From the NCBI RefSeq assembly GCF_003944705.1, contig NZ_RWIS01000008.1:1-64000 (forward strand): DNA of 64,000 nucleotides, read 5' to 3'. The notes under the pieces were generated by a model. The model was given only the letters and a program-made list of their open reading frames with translations, was not told the DNA's origin and ran no database searches. Position 1 is the stretch's first letter, and each line of letters begins with the position of its first letter. The translations under genes were made by a program, and so were the position numbers. Shown here piece after piece: positions 56,764 to 64,000 of the stretch. The stretch comes from Hymenobacter metallilatus (lineage in GTDB: Bacteria > Bacteroidota > Bacteroidia > Cytophagales > Hymenobacteraceae).

Positions 56764-56815
56764 GCAAAGCAGGAACCGTTGTGGCCGCCCTGCCCGGAGC
56801 CGGGCCACTTCCTCG

Positions 56816-56823
56816 TACCTTTG
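56816..56823 (+). promoter_or_regulatory. -7 box upstream of the MATE gene
   Basis: TACCTTTG is an exact TAnnTTTG match 22 nt before the ATG at 56846. The MATE gene may therefore have its own promoter in addition to read-through from the egt group. Confidence 0.5.
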
Positions 56824-56845
56824 CGGCCGTATTTGCTGCTACCGT

Positions 56846-58219
56846 ATGTCCCGCTCTGCTTTCCGCTCCCACTTCTGGCCCACGCTCGACCTGGCGTACC
56901 CGGTCATGTTCAGCCAACTCGGCCACGTGCTGGTGAACGTGTGCGACAGTATTGTGGTAGGCCAGACCGGCAAAGTGCCCCTGGCTGCCGTGTCGCTCAG
57001 CGTGAACGTGAGTACGGTGGTGATGATGCTGGGCCTGGGCACTACCATGGGCATCACGCCGCTGGTAGCCGCCGCCGACGGCCGCCGCGACGTACCGGCC
57101 CTGGGCCGGCTGCTGGTTAATGGTGTGTGGATGAGCCTCATAGCGGGCATAGGGCTGGCCCTGTTCGGCCTGCTGATTCCGCTCCTGCTACCCTACCTTA
57201 ACCAGCCCGCTCCGGTGGTGGCGCTGGCCACGCCCTGGGTGCGCGTGATGTTCCTGTCGTTTCTGCCTCTGATGGTGTTTCAGGGCTTCAAGCAGTTTGC
57301 CGAAGGCCTGGGACTTACCCGCCAGGCCATGCTGCTGTCGGTGCAGGCCAACGTGCTGAATGCGGTGCTGTGCTACGGGCTGGTATTCGGGAAGCTGGGC
57401 CTGCCGGAGCTGGGCATGATGGGCGCCGCCTGGGCCACCCTGGCGGCCCGGGTGCTGATGGCCGTGCTGATGGCCGCGTACGTGCTGGTGGCCGTGCGCC
57501 TGCGCCCCTATCGGGAGGCCGCCACCCCACGCCTGCGGCCCGATGCCGCCGGCCTGCGCCGCCTGCTGGGCCTGGGCGCGCCCATTGGGGTACAGATGAC
57601 CTTTGAAATGGGCGCTTTCAGCTTCGCCGGCCTTATGATGGGGTGGCTGGGCATTACGCAACAGGCCGCCCACCAGATTGCCATCAACGTGGCCTCGGTT
57701 ACCTACATGGCGGCCAGCGGCATTGCGGCGGCGGCCACCATTCGGGTGGGTAAGTACGTGGGCGCGCAGGATGGCCCCGGGGCCCGGCAGGCCGGCCTGA
57801 TGGCCTACCTCGTCACCTTTGCCTTCATGAGCCTGATGGGACTGGTACTGGTGCTGGCCCGCCACCACATTCCGCCCTACTACAACCACGACCCGGCCGT
57901 GGTGCGGCAGGCCACCGACTTACTCCTCATTGCGGCGGCCTTCCAGGTATCGGATGGGTTGCAGGTGGTGGGCCTGGGGGCGTTGCGGGGGCTGGAAGAC
58001 GTGAAAGTGCCGTCCGTGGTGGCGCTGCTGGCCTACTGGGCCGTGGCCCTGCCGCTGGGCTACGTGCTGGGCTTCCGGTTGGGCTGGGGTGCGCCGGGCG
58101 TGTGGGTGGGCCTGCTGACGGGCCTTACCTTGGTGGCCGGCTTATTACTGGTACGCTTTTGGGGCCGGCGGGCCCTCCGAACTACTTTGGTGAACGAACC
58201 GGCCCTGGCCGTGCGTTAA
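56846..58219 (+). CDS. MATE-family multidrug or metabolite exporter
   Basis: The 457-residue integral membrane protein has about twelve hydrophobic segments and MATE features: LDLAYPVMFSQLGHVLVNVCDS at the start, VGQTGKVPLAAVSLS, GTTMGITPLVAAADG and a duplicated half starting near LLGLGAPIGVQMTFE. MATE proteins exchange Na+ or H+ for organic cations. The substrate is unknown. Its place 82 bp after the egt-linked PLP gene raises the idea of exporting ergothioneine or a precursor. Confidence 0.9.
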   Translation: MSRSAFRSHFWPTLDLAYPVMFSQLGHVLVNVCDSIVVGQTGKVPLAAVSLSVNVSTVVMMLGLGTTMGITPLVAAADGRRDVPALGRLLVNGVWMSLIAGIGLALFGLLIPLLLPYLNQPAPVVALATPWVRVMFLSFLPLMVFQGFKQFAEGLGLTRQAMLLSVQANVLNAVLCYGLVFGKLGLPELGMMGAAWATLAARVLMAVLMAAYVLVAVRLRPYREAATPRLRPDAAGLRRLLGLGAPIGVQMTFEMGAFSFAGLMMGWLGITQQAAHQIAINVASVTYMAASGIAAAATIRVGKYVGAQDGPGARQAGLMAYLVTFAFMSLMGLVLVLARHHIPPYYNHDPAVVRQATDLLLIAAAFQVSDGLQVVGLGALRGLEDVKVPSVVALLAYWAVALPLGYVLGFRLGWGAPGVWVGLLTGLTLVAGLLLVRFWGRRALRTTLVNEPALAVR

Positions 58220-58292
58220 TCACGCGCCGGCTTCTAGGGTGGCCTGGTTGTTGTCGGCCGCATTGTATCTTCTGCTTTCACGTAGCCCCCGA

Positions 58293-58850
58293 ATGCTTTT
58301 CTCCTTTGCTCCGCTCTGGCTGCTCAGTCTGCTTGCCACTCTCACTCAACAGCCTACAGCGCAGGCACCGGTGGTAGCTCCTACGCTGGAGTGGAACGCC
58401 CGCCGCCCGCTCACCTGGGCAGATTTCAAGGCCCGACCCAACACCGACCGGCTGGAAGCCCTTACTTCCTCGACCATTGATGCCAAAGTAGGCTGCGTCG
58501 ACTACCAGTTTTCGGCGCAGGTGACGGCCGTGTTCCGGCCCTCCGAGTCGTGGGTGCGGCACCCGGCTCAGGCCTCGGCTGCGTTGCTGCGGCACGAGCA
58601 GGTGCATTTCGACCTGACGGAGCTGCACGCCCGCCTGCTGCGCCAAAAGCTCAGTTTGGTGAAGCTGGACTGCGAGAAGCTGCAGCCAGCCTTCAGCAAC
58701 CTCACCAAAATGGCCTTCCTGACCTGGCAGCGCGAAGAAGCCCGCTACGACCAGGAATCCAACCACGGCCTCAACGCCGCCCGCCAGCAGGCCTGGGAGC
58801 AGCAGGTGCAGCAGCGCCTCGTGCAGCTGGAGGCATTTGCTTTGAAATAA
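58293..58850 (+). CDS. DUF922-type putative zinc protease
   Basis: The 185-residue product has a signal peptide (LLSLLATLTQQPTAQA) and a DUF922 domain: LTWADFKARPNT, STIDAKVGCVDYQF, and the metal-type motif RHEQVHFDLTELHARLLRQKL. DUF922 proteins are predicted zinc-dependent proteases of the periplasm; the activity is not proven. The HExxH-like form here is HEQVH. The ATG at 58293 begins the signal. It follows the MATE gene by 73 bp. Confidence 0.82.
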   Translation: MLFSFAPLWLLSLLATLTQQPTAQAPVVAPTLEWNARRPLTWADFKARPNTDRLEALTSSTIDAKVGCVDYQFSAQVTAVFRPSESWVRHPAQASAALLRHEQVHFDLTELHARLLRQKLSLVKLDCEKLQPAFSNLTKMAFLTWQREEARYDQESNHGLNAARQQAWEQQVQQRLVQLEAFALK

Positions 58851-58851
58851 T

Positions 58852-59047
58852 AATGAGGTAATGGAGTTAATAGTGATAAAAACGGCCAGCCGGAGCGCGG
58901 CCGTATGTTTGCAGAAACGCACGGCTTGTAAGGTGCAGCGCTGTATAGCGGCGCATGAATAACTCGCTCGTTATTTCTGGTACCGGTACGCGGCGCTTCC
59001 GTTCCCAGGTCTGTACAGTACCAGCCTGTCACCATTTACCTCATCAC
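58852..59047. repeat. Weak inverted repeat of short units before csaA
   Basis: The left part (58852-58868, taatgaggtaatgg) and right part (59030-59047, ccatttacctcatcac) are complementary at most positions. Units of about 7 nt can be read at the left. It is more decayed than the other members. The sequence between shows no gene. Confidence 0.4.
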
Positions 59048-59064
59048 GTCCTTCTCTTGTTACC

Positions 59065-59397
59065 ATGCTCACCTGGGCCGAATTCGAACGAGTAGATATC
59101 CGGGCCGGGACGATTCTGGAAGCGCGGGAGTTTCCGCAGGCCCGGCGGCCGGCCTATCAGCTGCTCATTGATTTGGGGCCGGAAATCGGGCTGAAAAAGA
59201 CCAGCGCCCAGATAACCCACCACTATACGCCCGCCGACCTGCTGGGCCGGCAGGTGCTGTGCGTAGTCAACTTTCCGCCCAAGCAGATTGGCCCATTTAT
59301 GTCGGAAGTGCTGGTAACCGGCCTACCCGACGCCGACGGCCACATTGTGCTGACGGCCTTGGCCGGCCCCGTGCCCAACGGCAGCCGCCTGGCGTAG
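59065..59397 (+). CDS. csaA: CsaA tRNA-binding/chaperone-like protein
   Basis: The 110-residue product is one OB-fold of the tRNA_bind family: FERVDIRAGTILEAREFPQARRPAY, LKKTSAQITHHYTPADLLGRQ, VNFPPKQIGPFMSEVLVTG. It matches CsaA, a dimer that binds tRNA and has been linked to protein export in Bacillus. Length is typical. Its stop is followed after 5 nt by the hairpin at 59403. Confidence 0.94.
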   Translation: MLTWAEFERVDIRAGTILEAREFPQARRPAYQLLIDLGPEIGLKKTSAQITHHYTPADLLGRQVLCVVNFPPKQIGPFMSEVLVTGLPDADGHIVLTALAGPVPNGSRLA

Positions 59398-59402
59398 TGA
59401 GA

Positions 59403-59496
59403 GTAACTGAGTAGCGGAGTAACTGAACACTTGTTCTGCCGGCACCAATGGCACTGGCTCCAGAACAAGTACTCAGTTACTCCGCTACTCAGTTAC
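59403..59496. repeat. 36-bp inverted repeat of 8-nt units between convergent genes
   Basis: Arms at 59403-59438 and 59461-59496 match at 34 of 36 positions in reverse complement. Units of 8 nt are gagtaact, gagtagcg, gagtaact. It occupies almost exactly the space between two convergent stop codons (59395-59397 and 59499-59501), so it may serve as a shared terminator. Confidence 0.92.
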
Positions 59497-59498
59497 CC

Positions 59499-59885
59499 TT
59501 ACGGATGCGGGGGCGGGCTGCCGGGCGGGGTGAGCTTGGCCTCGCGCAGGGCCAGGCTGTCGACCACGATGGAGTAGATTTCGTCCAGGTCTTTGTCGTG
59601 CACGGCGTAGTAGCGGTAGCTCTGCACAAAAATGGAGTCGGTGACCTCATAGCGCCAGTACACATTTTTCTGCTGCTGCCGGAACAGGGCCCGGGCCGAG
59701 TCCTGGGGGAGTACGGCGGCATCGGTGCGGGCCTCCAGCAGATGCAGCTCCACCAGCAGGCTCACCATCTTGTCGCGGGGAATGAGCTGGGCCGGTACGG
59801 GCACTTCTTCGGGCTTCTGGCAGGCGGTAACCAGCAGCGCCAGCGCCCCAAACCAGCGCCCCACTCGGAATGAATATCGTTTCAC
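59499..59885 (-). CDS. DUF4296 lipoprotein
   Basis: The 128-residue product starts at a GTG and has a lipoprotein signal (ALALLVTAC). The DUF4296 pattern follows: LIPRDKMVSLLVELHLLEA, a long helix, RYEVTDSIFVQSYRYYAVHDKDLDEIY. The family is common in Bacteroidota and unstudied. The GTG is supported by a -7 box that ends 5 nt upstream and by the signal peptide; longer starts would read through the divergent promoter. It is divergent from the DUF58 gene. Confidence 0.83.
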   Translation of the reverse strand: MKRYSFRVGRWFGALALLVTACQKPEEVPVPAQLIPRDKMVSLLVELHLLEARTDAAVLPQDSARALFRQQQKNVYWRYEVTDSIFVQSYRYYAVHDKDLDEIYSIVVDSLALREAKLTPPGSPPPHP

Positions 59886-59890
59886 GGTAG

Positions 59891-59898
59891 CAAAGTTA
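59891..59898 (-). promoter_or_regulatory. -7 box of the DUF4296 gene
   Basis: The minus strand reads TAACTTTG, an exact match, ending 5 nt before the GTG start. This implies a leaderless mRNA. Confidence 0.6.
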
Positions 59899-59909
59899 GG
59901 AGGAAGCCG

Positions 59910-59917
59910 TAGTTTAG
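59910..59917 (+). promoter_or_regulatory. Near-consensus -7 box of the DUF58 gene
   Basis: TAGTTTAG has seven of eight matches and ends 5 nt before the ATG at 59923. With the box on the other strand, it makes a compact divergent promoter of 37 bp. Confidence 0.45.
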
Positions 59918-59922
59918 TCGAA

Positions 59923-60822
59923 ATGAAACCTGCCGATTCGCCTTTCCAGCAACTTGTACGCAAGCTCCGCCAGATGGAAATACGCATCCTGAAGGCAGTG
60001 GATGCCCAGCTGCAGGGTGATTTTCATTCGGTGTTTAAAGGCACCGGGCTGGAGTTTGATGATGTGCGCCTCTACCAGTACGGCGACGAGGTGCGGGCCA
60101 TTGACTGGGCCGTGTCCAGCAAAGGTCACGGCACTTTCGTCAAAACCTATAAGGAAGAGCGGGAACAGCAGGTGCTGCTGCTGCTGGACGTGAGTGCCTC
60201 CCAGCAGGTAGGGGCCGAAGGGCGGCGTAAGCTGGATGTGGGCCGCGAAATTTGCGGGGTGCTGGCCCTGGCCGCCGCCCGCCAGGATGCCCAGCTGGGC
60301 ATTCTGGCTTTTTCCGACCAGAAAGAGCTGTACCAGGCCCCCGGCAAGGGCACGCGCCATGCCTATGGCCTCATTAAGCGCCTGTTTGCCCTGGAGCCCC
60401 GCAGCCGCAGCACGGCCGTGGCCGCCGGTATTAAGCAGGCCCTGGGCCTGCTCCGGCGCCGCACCATTGTGCTGCTGATTTCGGACTTCATTGATGCGGA
60501 TTACGAACGGGAGCTGACGATGCTGGCCCGTAAGCACGATTTGGTGGTGCTGCAGCTGCTGGACCAGCGGGAGCGGGAGTTTCCGCCCCTGGGCATTATT
60601 CCGCTGCACGACCAGGAATCGGGCCGCACGGTGTGGGTAAATACCTCCTCGGCGGCGTTCCGGGCCCGGTACCGGGCTACCTATGAGCAAAACCGGGAGC
60701 AGATTGGCCAGATCTGCCGCCGCCACCGCACTGAGTACCTTTCCATTGCCACCGATACCGACTTCGTTCCGCAGTTGGTGAGCCTGTTCCGGCGGCGTAA
60801 TCAGCGCGGTGGCCGTGGGTAA
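59923..60822 (+). CDS. DUF58 domain protein
   Basis: The 299-residue product is a DUF58 protein, with the conserved FHSVFKGTGLEFDDVRLYQYGDEVRAIDW segment and a von Willebrand-like fold after it: LLLLDVSASQQVG, GILAFSD and VLLISDFIDADYE. DUF58 proteins usually pair with MoxR ATPases and BatA-type proteins in groups tied to envelope or stress functions. No MoxR gene is adjacent. The ATG at 59923 starts the family sequence. Its end overlaps the next gene by 14 nt. Confidence 0.9.
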   Translation: MKPADSPFQQLVRKLRQMEIRILKAVDAQLQGDFHSVFKGTGLEFDDVRLYQYGDEVRAIDWAVSSKGHGTFVKTYKEEREQQVLLLLDVSASQQVGAEGRRKLDVGREICGVLALAAARQDAQLGILAFSDQKELYQAPGKGTRHAYGLIKRLFALEPRSRSTAVAAGIKQALGLLRRRTIVLLISDFIDADYERELTMLARKHDLVVLQLLDQREREFPPLGIIPLHDQESGRTVWVNTSSAAFRARYRATYEQNREQIGQICRRHRTEYLSIATDTDFVPQLVSLFRRRNQRGGRG

Positions 60823-61759
60823 TGCAAGCTGGCGCCCTCAGAATACACGTCTGGTGTATCTGCTGATTAACATTGTTTTACTGCTACCAGTTCTGGCCCT
60901 GGCTCAGCCCACCGCGCCCGACAGCCTGCCGCGCGGCGCGTTTCAGCGGGCCGGAGTGCGGGTGGGCGAAATTGTGCAGTATGAGCTAACCTACCGCCAT
61001 GCGCCCGGCCTGGCCGTCATCTTCCCCGATTCGGCGGCCGATTTTGCTCCCTTCGAGTACGTAGGCCGGCGGTACTACGCCACCCGCACCCGCCAGGGCC
61101 GCAGCCTCGACCGCGCCGTGTACCGCCTGCGCACGTTCCGCCTCGATTCGGTGCAAACGCTTAGCCTGCCGGTAACCCTGCTACGGGGCCGCGATACGCT
61201 GCTACTGGCAACTACCCCGGCCCGGGTGCGGCTGGTGCGCACCGTACCCCCTCAAACCGATGTACAGGCCCCACCCGCCCTACGCCCCAACCTGCAGCTA
61301 CTGCCCGTGGTCGACCGGTTCAATTATCCGTATTGGCTGGCTGGGCTGGCGCTGGTACTGCTGGTTGCGGGCAGCTTGGTGCTGGGCTTCCGGCGCAGCC
61401 TGCGCCGCCGCTACCGCCGCTACCGGTTGCGGAAGAATCATGCGTATTTCCTGGCTCAGTACGCCCGTCATGTGGAGCGCTTCACCTTGTCCCGCTCCCT
61501 TACCAATATGGAGCGCGCCATTACGCTCTGGAAAAACTACCTCTCTGCGCTGGAGGAAAACAACATCAGCAGCCTGACTACCCGCGAAATTGTGGCCCAC
61601 TACCAGAACGATGCCGATGTAGGCCTGGCCCTGCGGCTGGCCGACCGGGTGGTGTATGGCAACCAGTTTTCGGAAGATGAAACTGAAACCGACCTGGCCT
61701 TTGTGCTGCTGCGCACCTTTGCCGAGCGGCAGTTCCAGAAAATATACGGTGTCAGCTAA
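60809..61759 (+). CDS. Membrane protein of the DUF58/BatA group (BatD-like or DUF4381-like)
   Basis: The 316-residue product has a signal segment (YLLINIVLLLPVLALA), a beta-rich periplasmic domain (about 45-165), one membrane helix (about 175-195) and a basic cytoplasmic domain with helices (RKNHAYFLAQYARHVERF). This layout matches the small BatD-like or DUF4381-type partners seen between DUF58 and BatA genes. The start is a GTG at 60809, 14 nt within the DUF58 gene; an internal start cannot be excluded. The exact family is uncertain. Confidence 0.75.
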   Translation: MAVGNASWRPQNTRLVYLLINIVLLLPVLALAQPTAPDSLPRGAFQRAGVRVGEIVQYELTYRHAPGLAVIFPDSAADFAPFEYVGRRYYATRTRQGRSLDRAVYRLRTFRLDSVQTLSLPVTLLRGRDTLLLATTPARVRLVRTVPPQTDVQAPPALRPNLQLLPVVDRFNYPYWLAGLALVLLVAGSLVLGFRRSLRRRYRRYRLRKNHAYFLAQYARHVERFTLSRSLTNMERAITLWKNYLSALEENNISSLTTREIVAHYQNDADVGLALRLADRVVYGNQFSEDETETDLAFVLLRTFAERQFQKIYGVS

Positions 61760-61942
61760 GCCGTAAGCACCCTATTGCGGATCAGGCAGGAGCACCCTGC
61801 CTGATCTGCCGGTGGATATACCCATTTGCATGAGCGGTATGGCTCGGTGTCAGACTCTCCGCTTTGTGCGCCCACGAAGCAGCAACAGGAAGTCAGAACC
61901 ACGTTTCCTGTTTACTTTTGACTTCTTACCTCTCTGCCGTTC

Positions 61943-62986
61943 ATGCCCTGGCCCGATGCCCTGACCTCTCTGCTGGATAGTGTGCGCTACAGCACCCTGG
62001 CCAGCTACAGCTGGGAGCAGCCGCGCCTGTTGCTGTTGCTGCCTCTGGTGCCCCTGCTGTTTGTGGTGCGTTGGGCCCTGGCCCGCCGCCGCCGCTCCCG
62101 GCTGGGGGTAGCCTTTGTGGCCGGCCAGCTCCCCCGCGACTGGAGCACCGTGCTGCGGTTTGTGCCAGATGTGGTGCTGGCCCTGAGCCTGTGCTTTGGC
62201 TTGGTAGCCCTGGCTCGTCCCCAGCGTACCGACGAACGGGTGGTACAAACTGGGGAGGGCATTGATATTCTGTTGGTTATTGATGTATCGGGGTCCATGG
62301 AGCTGCAGGACCTGCGTCCCAACCGCCTGGATGCCGCCAAACGCATAGCCCGGGAGTTTATAGATGGCCGCCAGGGCGACCGAATCGGGCTGGTGGTGTT
62401 TGCCGGCGACGCCTACTCCCTGGCCCCCCTCACCACCGACTACGACCTGCTGCGCGACGACCTGCAGAGCCTGCGCCTGGGCATGATTCCGAACGATGGT
62501 ACCGCCATTGGTACGGCCCTGGGCGTGGCTACCAACCGCCTGCGCGACTCCCGCTCCCGCACCAAAGTGTGCATCCTGATTTCCGATGGCGAAAATACAG
62601 CCGGCTCCCTCGATCCGCTTACCTCCGCCCAGCTGGCCCACGCCTACGGCCTGAAGCTGTATACCATCGGGCTGGGGCAGGATGGCATTGTACCCTACGG
62701 AACCGATGAAGCCGGCCGCCCCCGCTACGTGGAAACCCGCCTCGACGAAACCACCATGCGCCAGATTGCCCAGGCCGGTGAAGGCCGTTTTTTCCGGGCC
62801 ACCGACAACGCCGGCCTGCGCCAGACCTTCAACCAGATTAACCGCTACGAGAAGTCCGAAATCAAGCAGACCCGCTACCGCAACACCCAGGATTACTACC
62901 GCATTTACCTGTTCTGGTGCATTGGCCTGTGGCTGCTGTGGCTGGCCCTGAAAAATACCTTCCTGACGAATGCCCTGGAAGACTAA
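61943..62986 (+). CDS. BatA-like von Willebrand factor A membrane protein
   Basis: The 347-residue product has two N-terminal membrane helices (about 28-46 and 75-92), a VWA domain with the metal site DVSGSME at 114-120 and the TDYDLLRDDL, NDGTAIGTAL and LISDGENTAGS segments, and a C-terminal membrane helix (about 318-340). This is the BatA/BatB type. It follows its partner gene by 183 bp. No BatB, BatC or BatE gene follows. Confidence 0.9.
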   Translation: MPWPDALTSLLDSVRYSTLASYSWEQPRLLLLLPLVPLLFVVRWALARRRRSRLGVAFVAGQLPRDWSTVLRFVPDVVLALSLCFGLVALARPQRTDERVVQTGEGIDILLVIDVSGSMELQDLRPNRLDAAKRIAREFIDGRQGDRIGLVVFAGDAYSLAPLTTDYDLLRDDLQSLRLGMIPNDGTAIGTALGVATNRLRDSRSRTKVCILISDGENTAGSLDPLTSAQLAHAYGLKLYTIGLGQDGIVPYGTDEAGRPRYVETRLDETTMRQIAQAGEGRFFRATDNAGLRQTFNQINRYEKSEIKQTRYRNTQDYYRIYLFWCIGLWLLWLALKNTFLTNALED

Positions 62987-63184
62987 CTCATGGATTTAGG
63001 CGACCTGTCCGGATTCCCCGGATTTCTGGAAGTGGGACAAGGATGTTTCTCGGGCATCAGCTGAAAAAACCGGTTTCGGCGGGCTTGTGGTTTAGCCTCA
63101 ATTTGTGGTAAGAATTGGCAGCCGATTGGCAGGGAAGGTTGTTAGAAGCTGAACAACCGGTGCGGAGCGGCTGAAAATCTGCCG

Positions 63185-63192
63185 TATTTTTG
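63185..63192 (+). promoter_or_regulatory. -7 box of yggS
   Basis: TATTTTTG is an exact TAnnTTTG match 25 nt before the ATG at 63218. Confidence 0.5.
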
Positions 63193-63217
63193 GCCGGTGC
63201 ACCCCTCTTTTCAGCCT

Positions 63218-63886
63218 ATGCATTCTATTGCCGACTCCATTCACCGCATTCAGGAGCAACTCCGCGGTACCAGCGCCCGGCTGGTGGTGGTTACCAAAAC
63301 GCACCCCGTTGAGCGCCTGCAGGTGGCTTACGCGGCCGGAGCCCGCATTTTCGGAGAGAACCGGGTGCAGGAAATGACGGCCAAGCAGCCCGAGCTGCCC
63401 GCCGATGTGGAGTGGCACCTAATTGGGCATCTGCAAACCAATAAGGTAAAATACATTGCTCCGTTCGTGCATACTATCCAGAGCATCGACAGCCTTAAGC
63501 TGCTACTGGAGGTTGAGCGGCAGGCCGCAAAATACAACCGCGAAATTGCGGGCCTGCTGCAGTTTCATATTGCCGATGAGGAAACCAAAACCGGCCTCAC
63601 TCTGCCCGAGGCCGAGGAAATTCTGCGTTCTGAGGAGTTTCGCAACCTCCGCCATGTGCGCCTCAGCGGGGTAATGGGCATAGCCACTTTCACTACCGAT
63701 GAAGACCAGCTGCGCCGCGAGTTTCGAATGCTGCGCGGCTACTTTGATAAGCTAAAAGCCCTGTATTTCGCTCATGAGGAAAGCTTCCGGGAAGTATCCA
63801 TGGGCATGAGCTCCGATTATCCCCTAGCCCTGGGGGAAGGCAGTACGCTCATCCGGGTAGGCAGCGCTATTTTTGGGGCCAGATAA
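63218..63886 (+). CDS. YggS/PLPHP-family pyridoxal phosphate-binding protein
   Basis: The 222-residue product is a single-domain TIM barrel that holds PLP on Lys27 in VVVTKTHP. GENRVQEM, WHLIGHLQTNKVKYI, the SIDSLKL segment, LSGVMGIATF and MGMSSDYPLAL are family marks. It helps keep PLP and amino acid levels in balance and has no known catalytic reaction. The ATG at 63218 is preferred over a GTG at 63197 because the family starts with the short helix SIADSIHRI. Confidence 0.94.
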   Translation: MHSIADSIHRIQEQLRGTSARLVVVTKTHPVERLQVAYAAGARIFGENRVQEMTAKQPELPADVEWHLIGHLQTNKVKYIAPFVHTIQSIDSLKLLLEVERQAAKYNREIAGLLQFHIADEETKTGLTLPEAEEILRSEEFRNLRHVRLSGVMGIATFTTDEDQLRREFRMLRGYFDKLKALYFAHEESFREVSMGMSSDYPLALGEGSTLIRVGSAIFGAR

Positions 63887-63892
63887 ATTTTT

Positions 63893-64000
63893 AGTTGTCA
63901 GTTGCTCGTTGTCAGTTATCAGCAGCAGGGCTCCTGTTGCCTTCGTGCCGACAACTGACAACCAACAACGAAAAACTAAGAAGGACTGCAACTGACAACG
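63893..64000. repeat. Heptad inverted repeat at the window end
   Basis: The left arm has 7-nt units agttgtc, agttgct, cgttgtc, agttatc. The right arm has gacaact, gacaacc, aacaacg and ends with ctgacaacg at the window edge. Reverse-complement matching between arms is clear but imperfect. It starts 7 nt after the yggS stop. The element may continue outside the window. Confidence 0.75.

Overview
The window reads as chromosomal DNA of a GC-rich member of the Bacteroidota, most like Hymenobacter and its relatives (Cytophagales). The reasons are C-terminal type IX secretion (T9SS) sorting domains on three secreted proteins, -7 promoter boxes of the TAnnTTTG type instead of the E. coli pattern, families typical of the phylum (DUF2911, DUF4296, GH92, GH125), little Shine-Dalgarno signal, and GC-rich codon use. 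The genus is an inference. No prophage, CRISPR array, restriction system or rRNA operon was seen.

Layout. 1-2.6 kb: the end of an IS1-type transposase, thiL, and a secreted lamin-tail protein. 2.9-5.7 kb: a lipoprotein and a HelD-like helicase. 5.7-14 kb: a minus-strand block of glycosylasparaginase, CutC, GH20, GH92 and GH125, which looks like a set for taking apart N-linked glycans. 14-19 kb: purE-purK and pyrC-pyrB. 19-19.6 kb: a candidate small RNA and a tRNA with anticodon CAT. 19.7-23.7 kb: a HAD phosphatase, a site-2 protease, a membrane protein and pgk. 23.9-29.7 kb: a tandem D-Ala-D-Ala ligase-like fusion, a PASTA protein and a T9SS cargo protein. 29.8-33.7 kb: rhodanese, the OhrR/Ohr peroxide pair and an ABC-F ATPase. 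33.8-47 kb: small envelope and hypothetical proteins, HppD, a phosphohexomutase, a UbiB-type kinase, a phasin-like protein, an esterase and an acyltransferase. 47-52.5 kb: a T9SS metalloprotease, a PDZ aspartyl protease and a MenC-like enolase-superfamily enzyme. 52.6-58.2 kb: a KGG stress protein facing an ergothioneine set (egtB, egtD, a PLP enzyme, a MATE exporter). 58.3-64 kb: a DUF922 protein, csaA, a DUF4296 lipoprotein, a DUF58/BatA group and yggS.

The most unusual feature is not a gene. At least ten places carry long inverted repeats whose arms are built from short degenerate direct repeats of 7, 8 or 9 nt. Each locus has a different unit sequence but the same architecture. Most sit exactly between neighbouring genes. 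Two lie in frame inside the D-Ala-D-Ala ligase-like gene and a third supplies part of the EgtD N-terminus. They look like a class of elements defined by architecture rather than sequence, and are the best candidate here for something undescribed.

A second recurring pattern is a -7 box ending only 4 to 8 nt before the start codon, which implies leaderless or nearly leaderless mRNAs for several genes.
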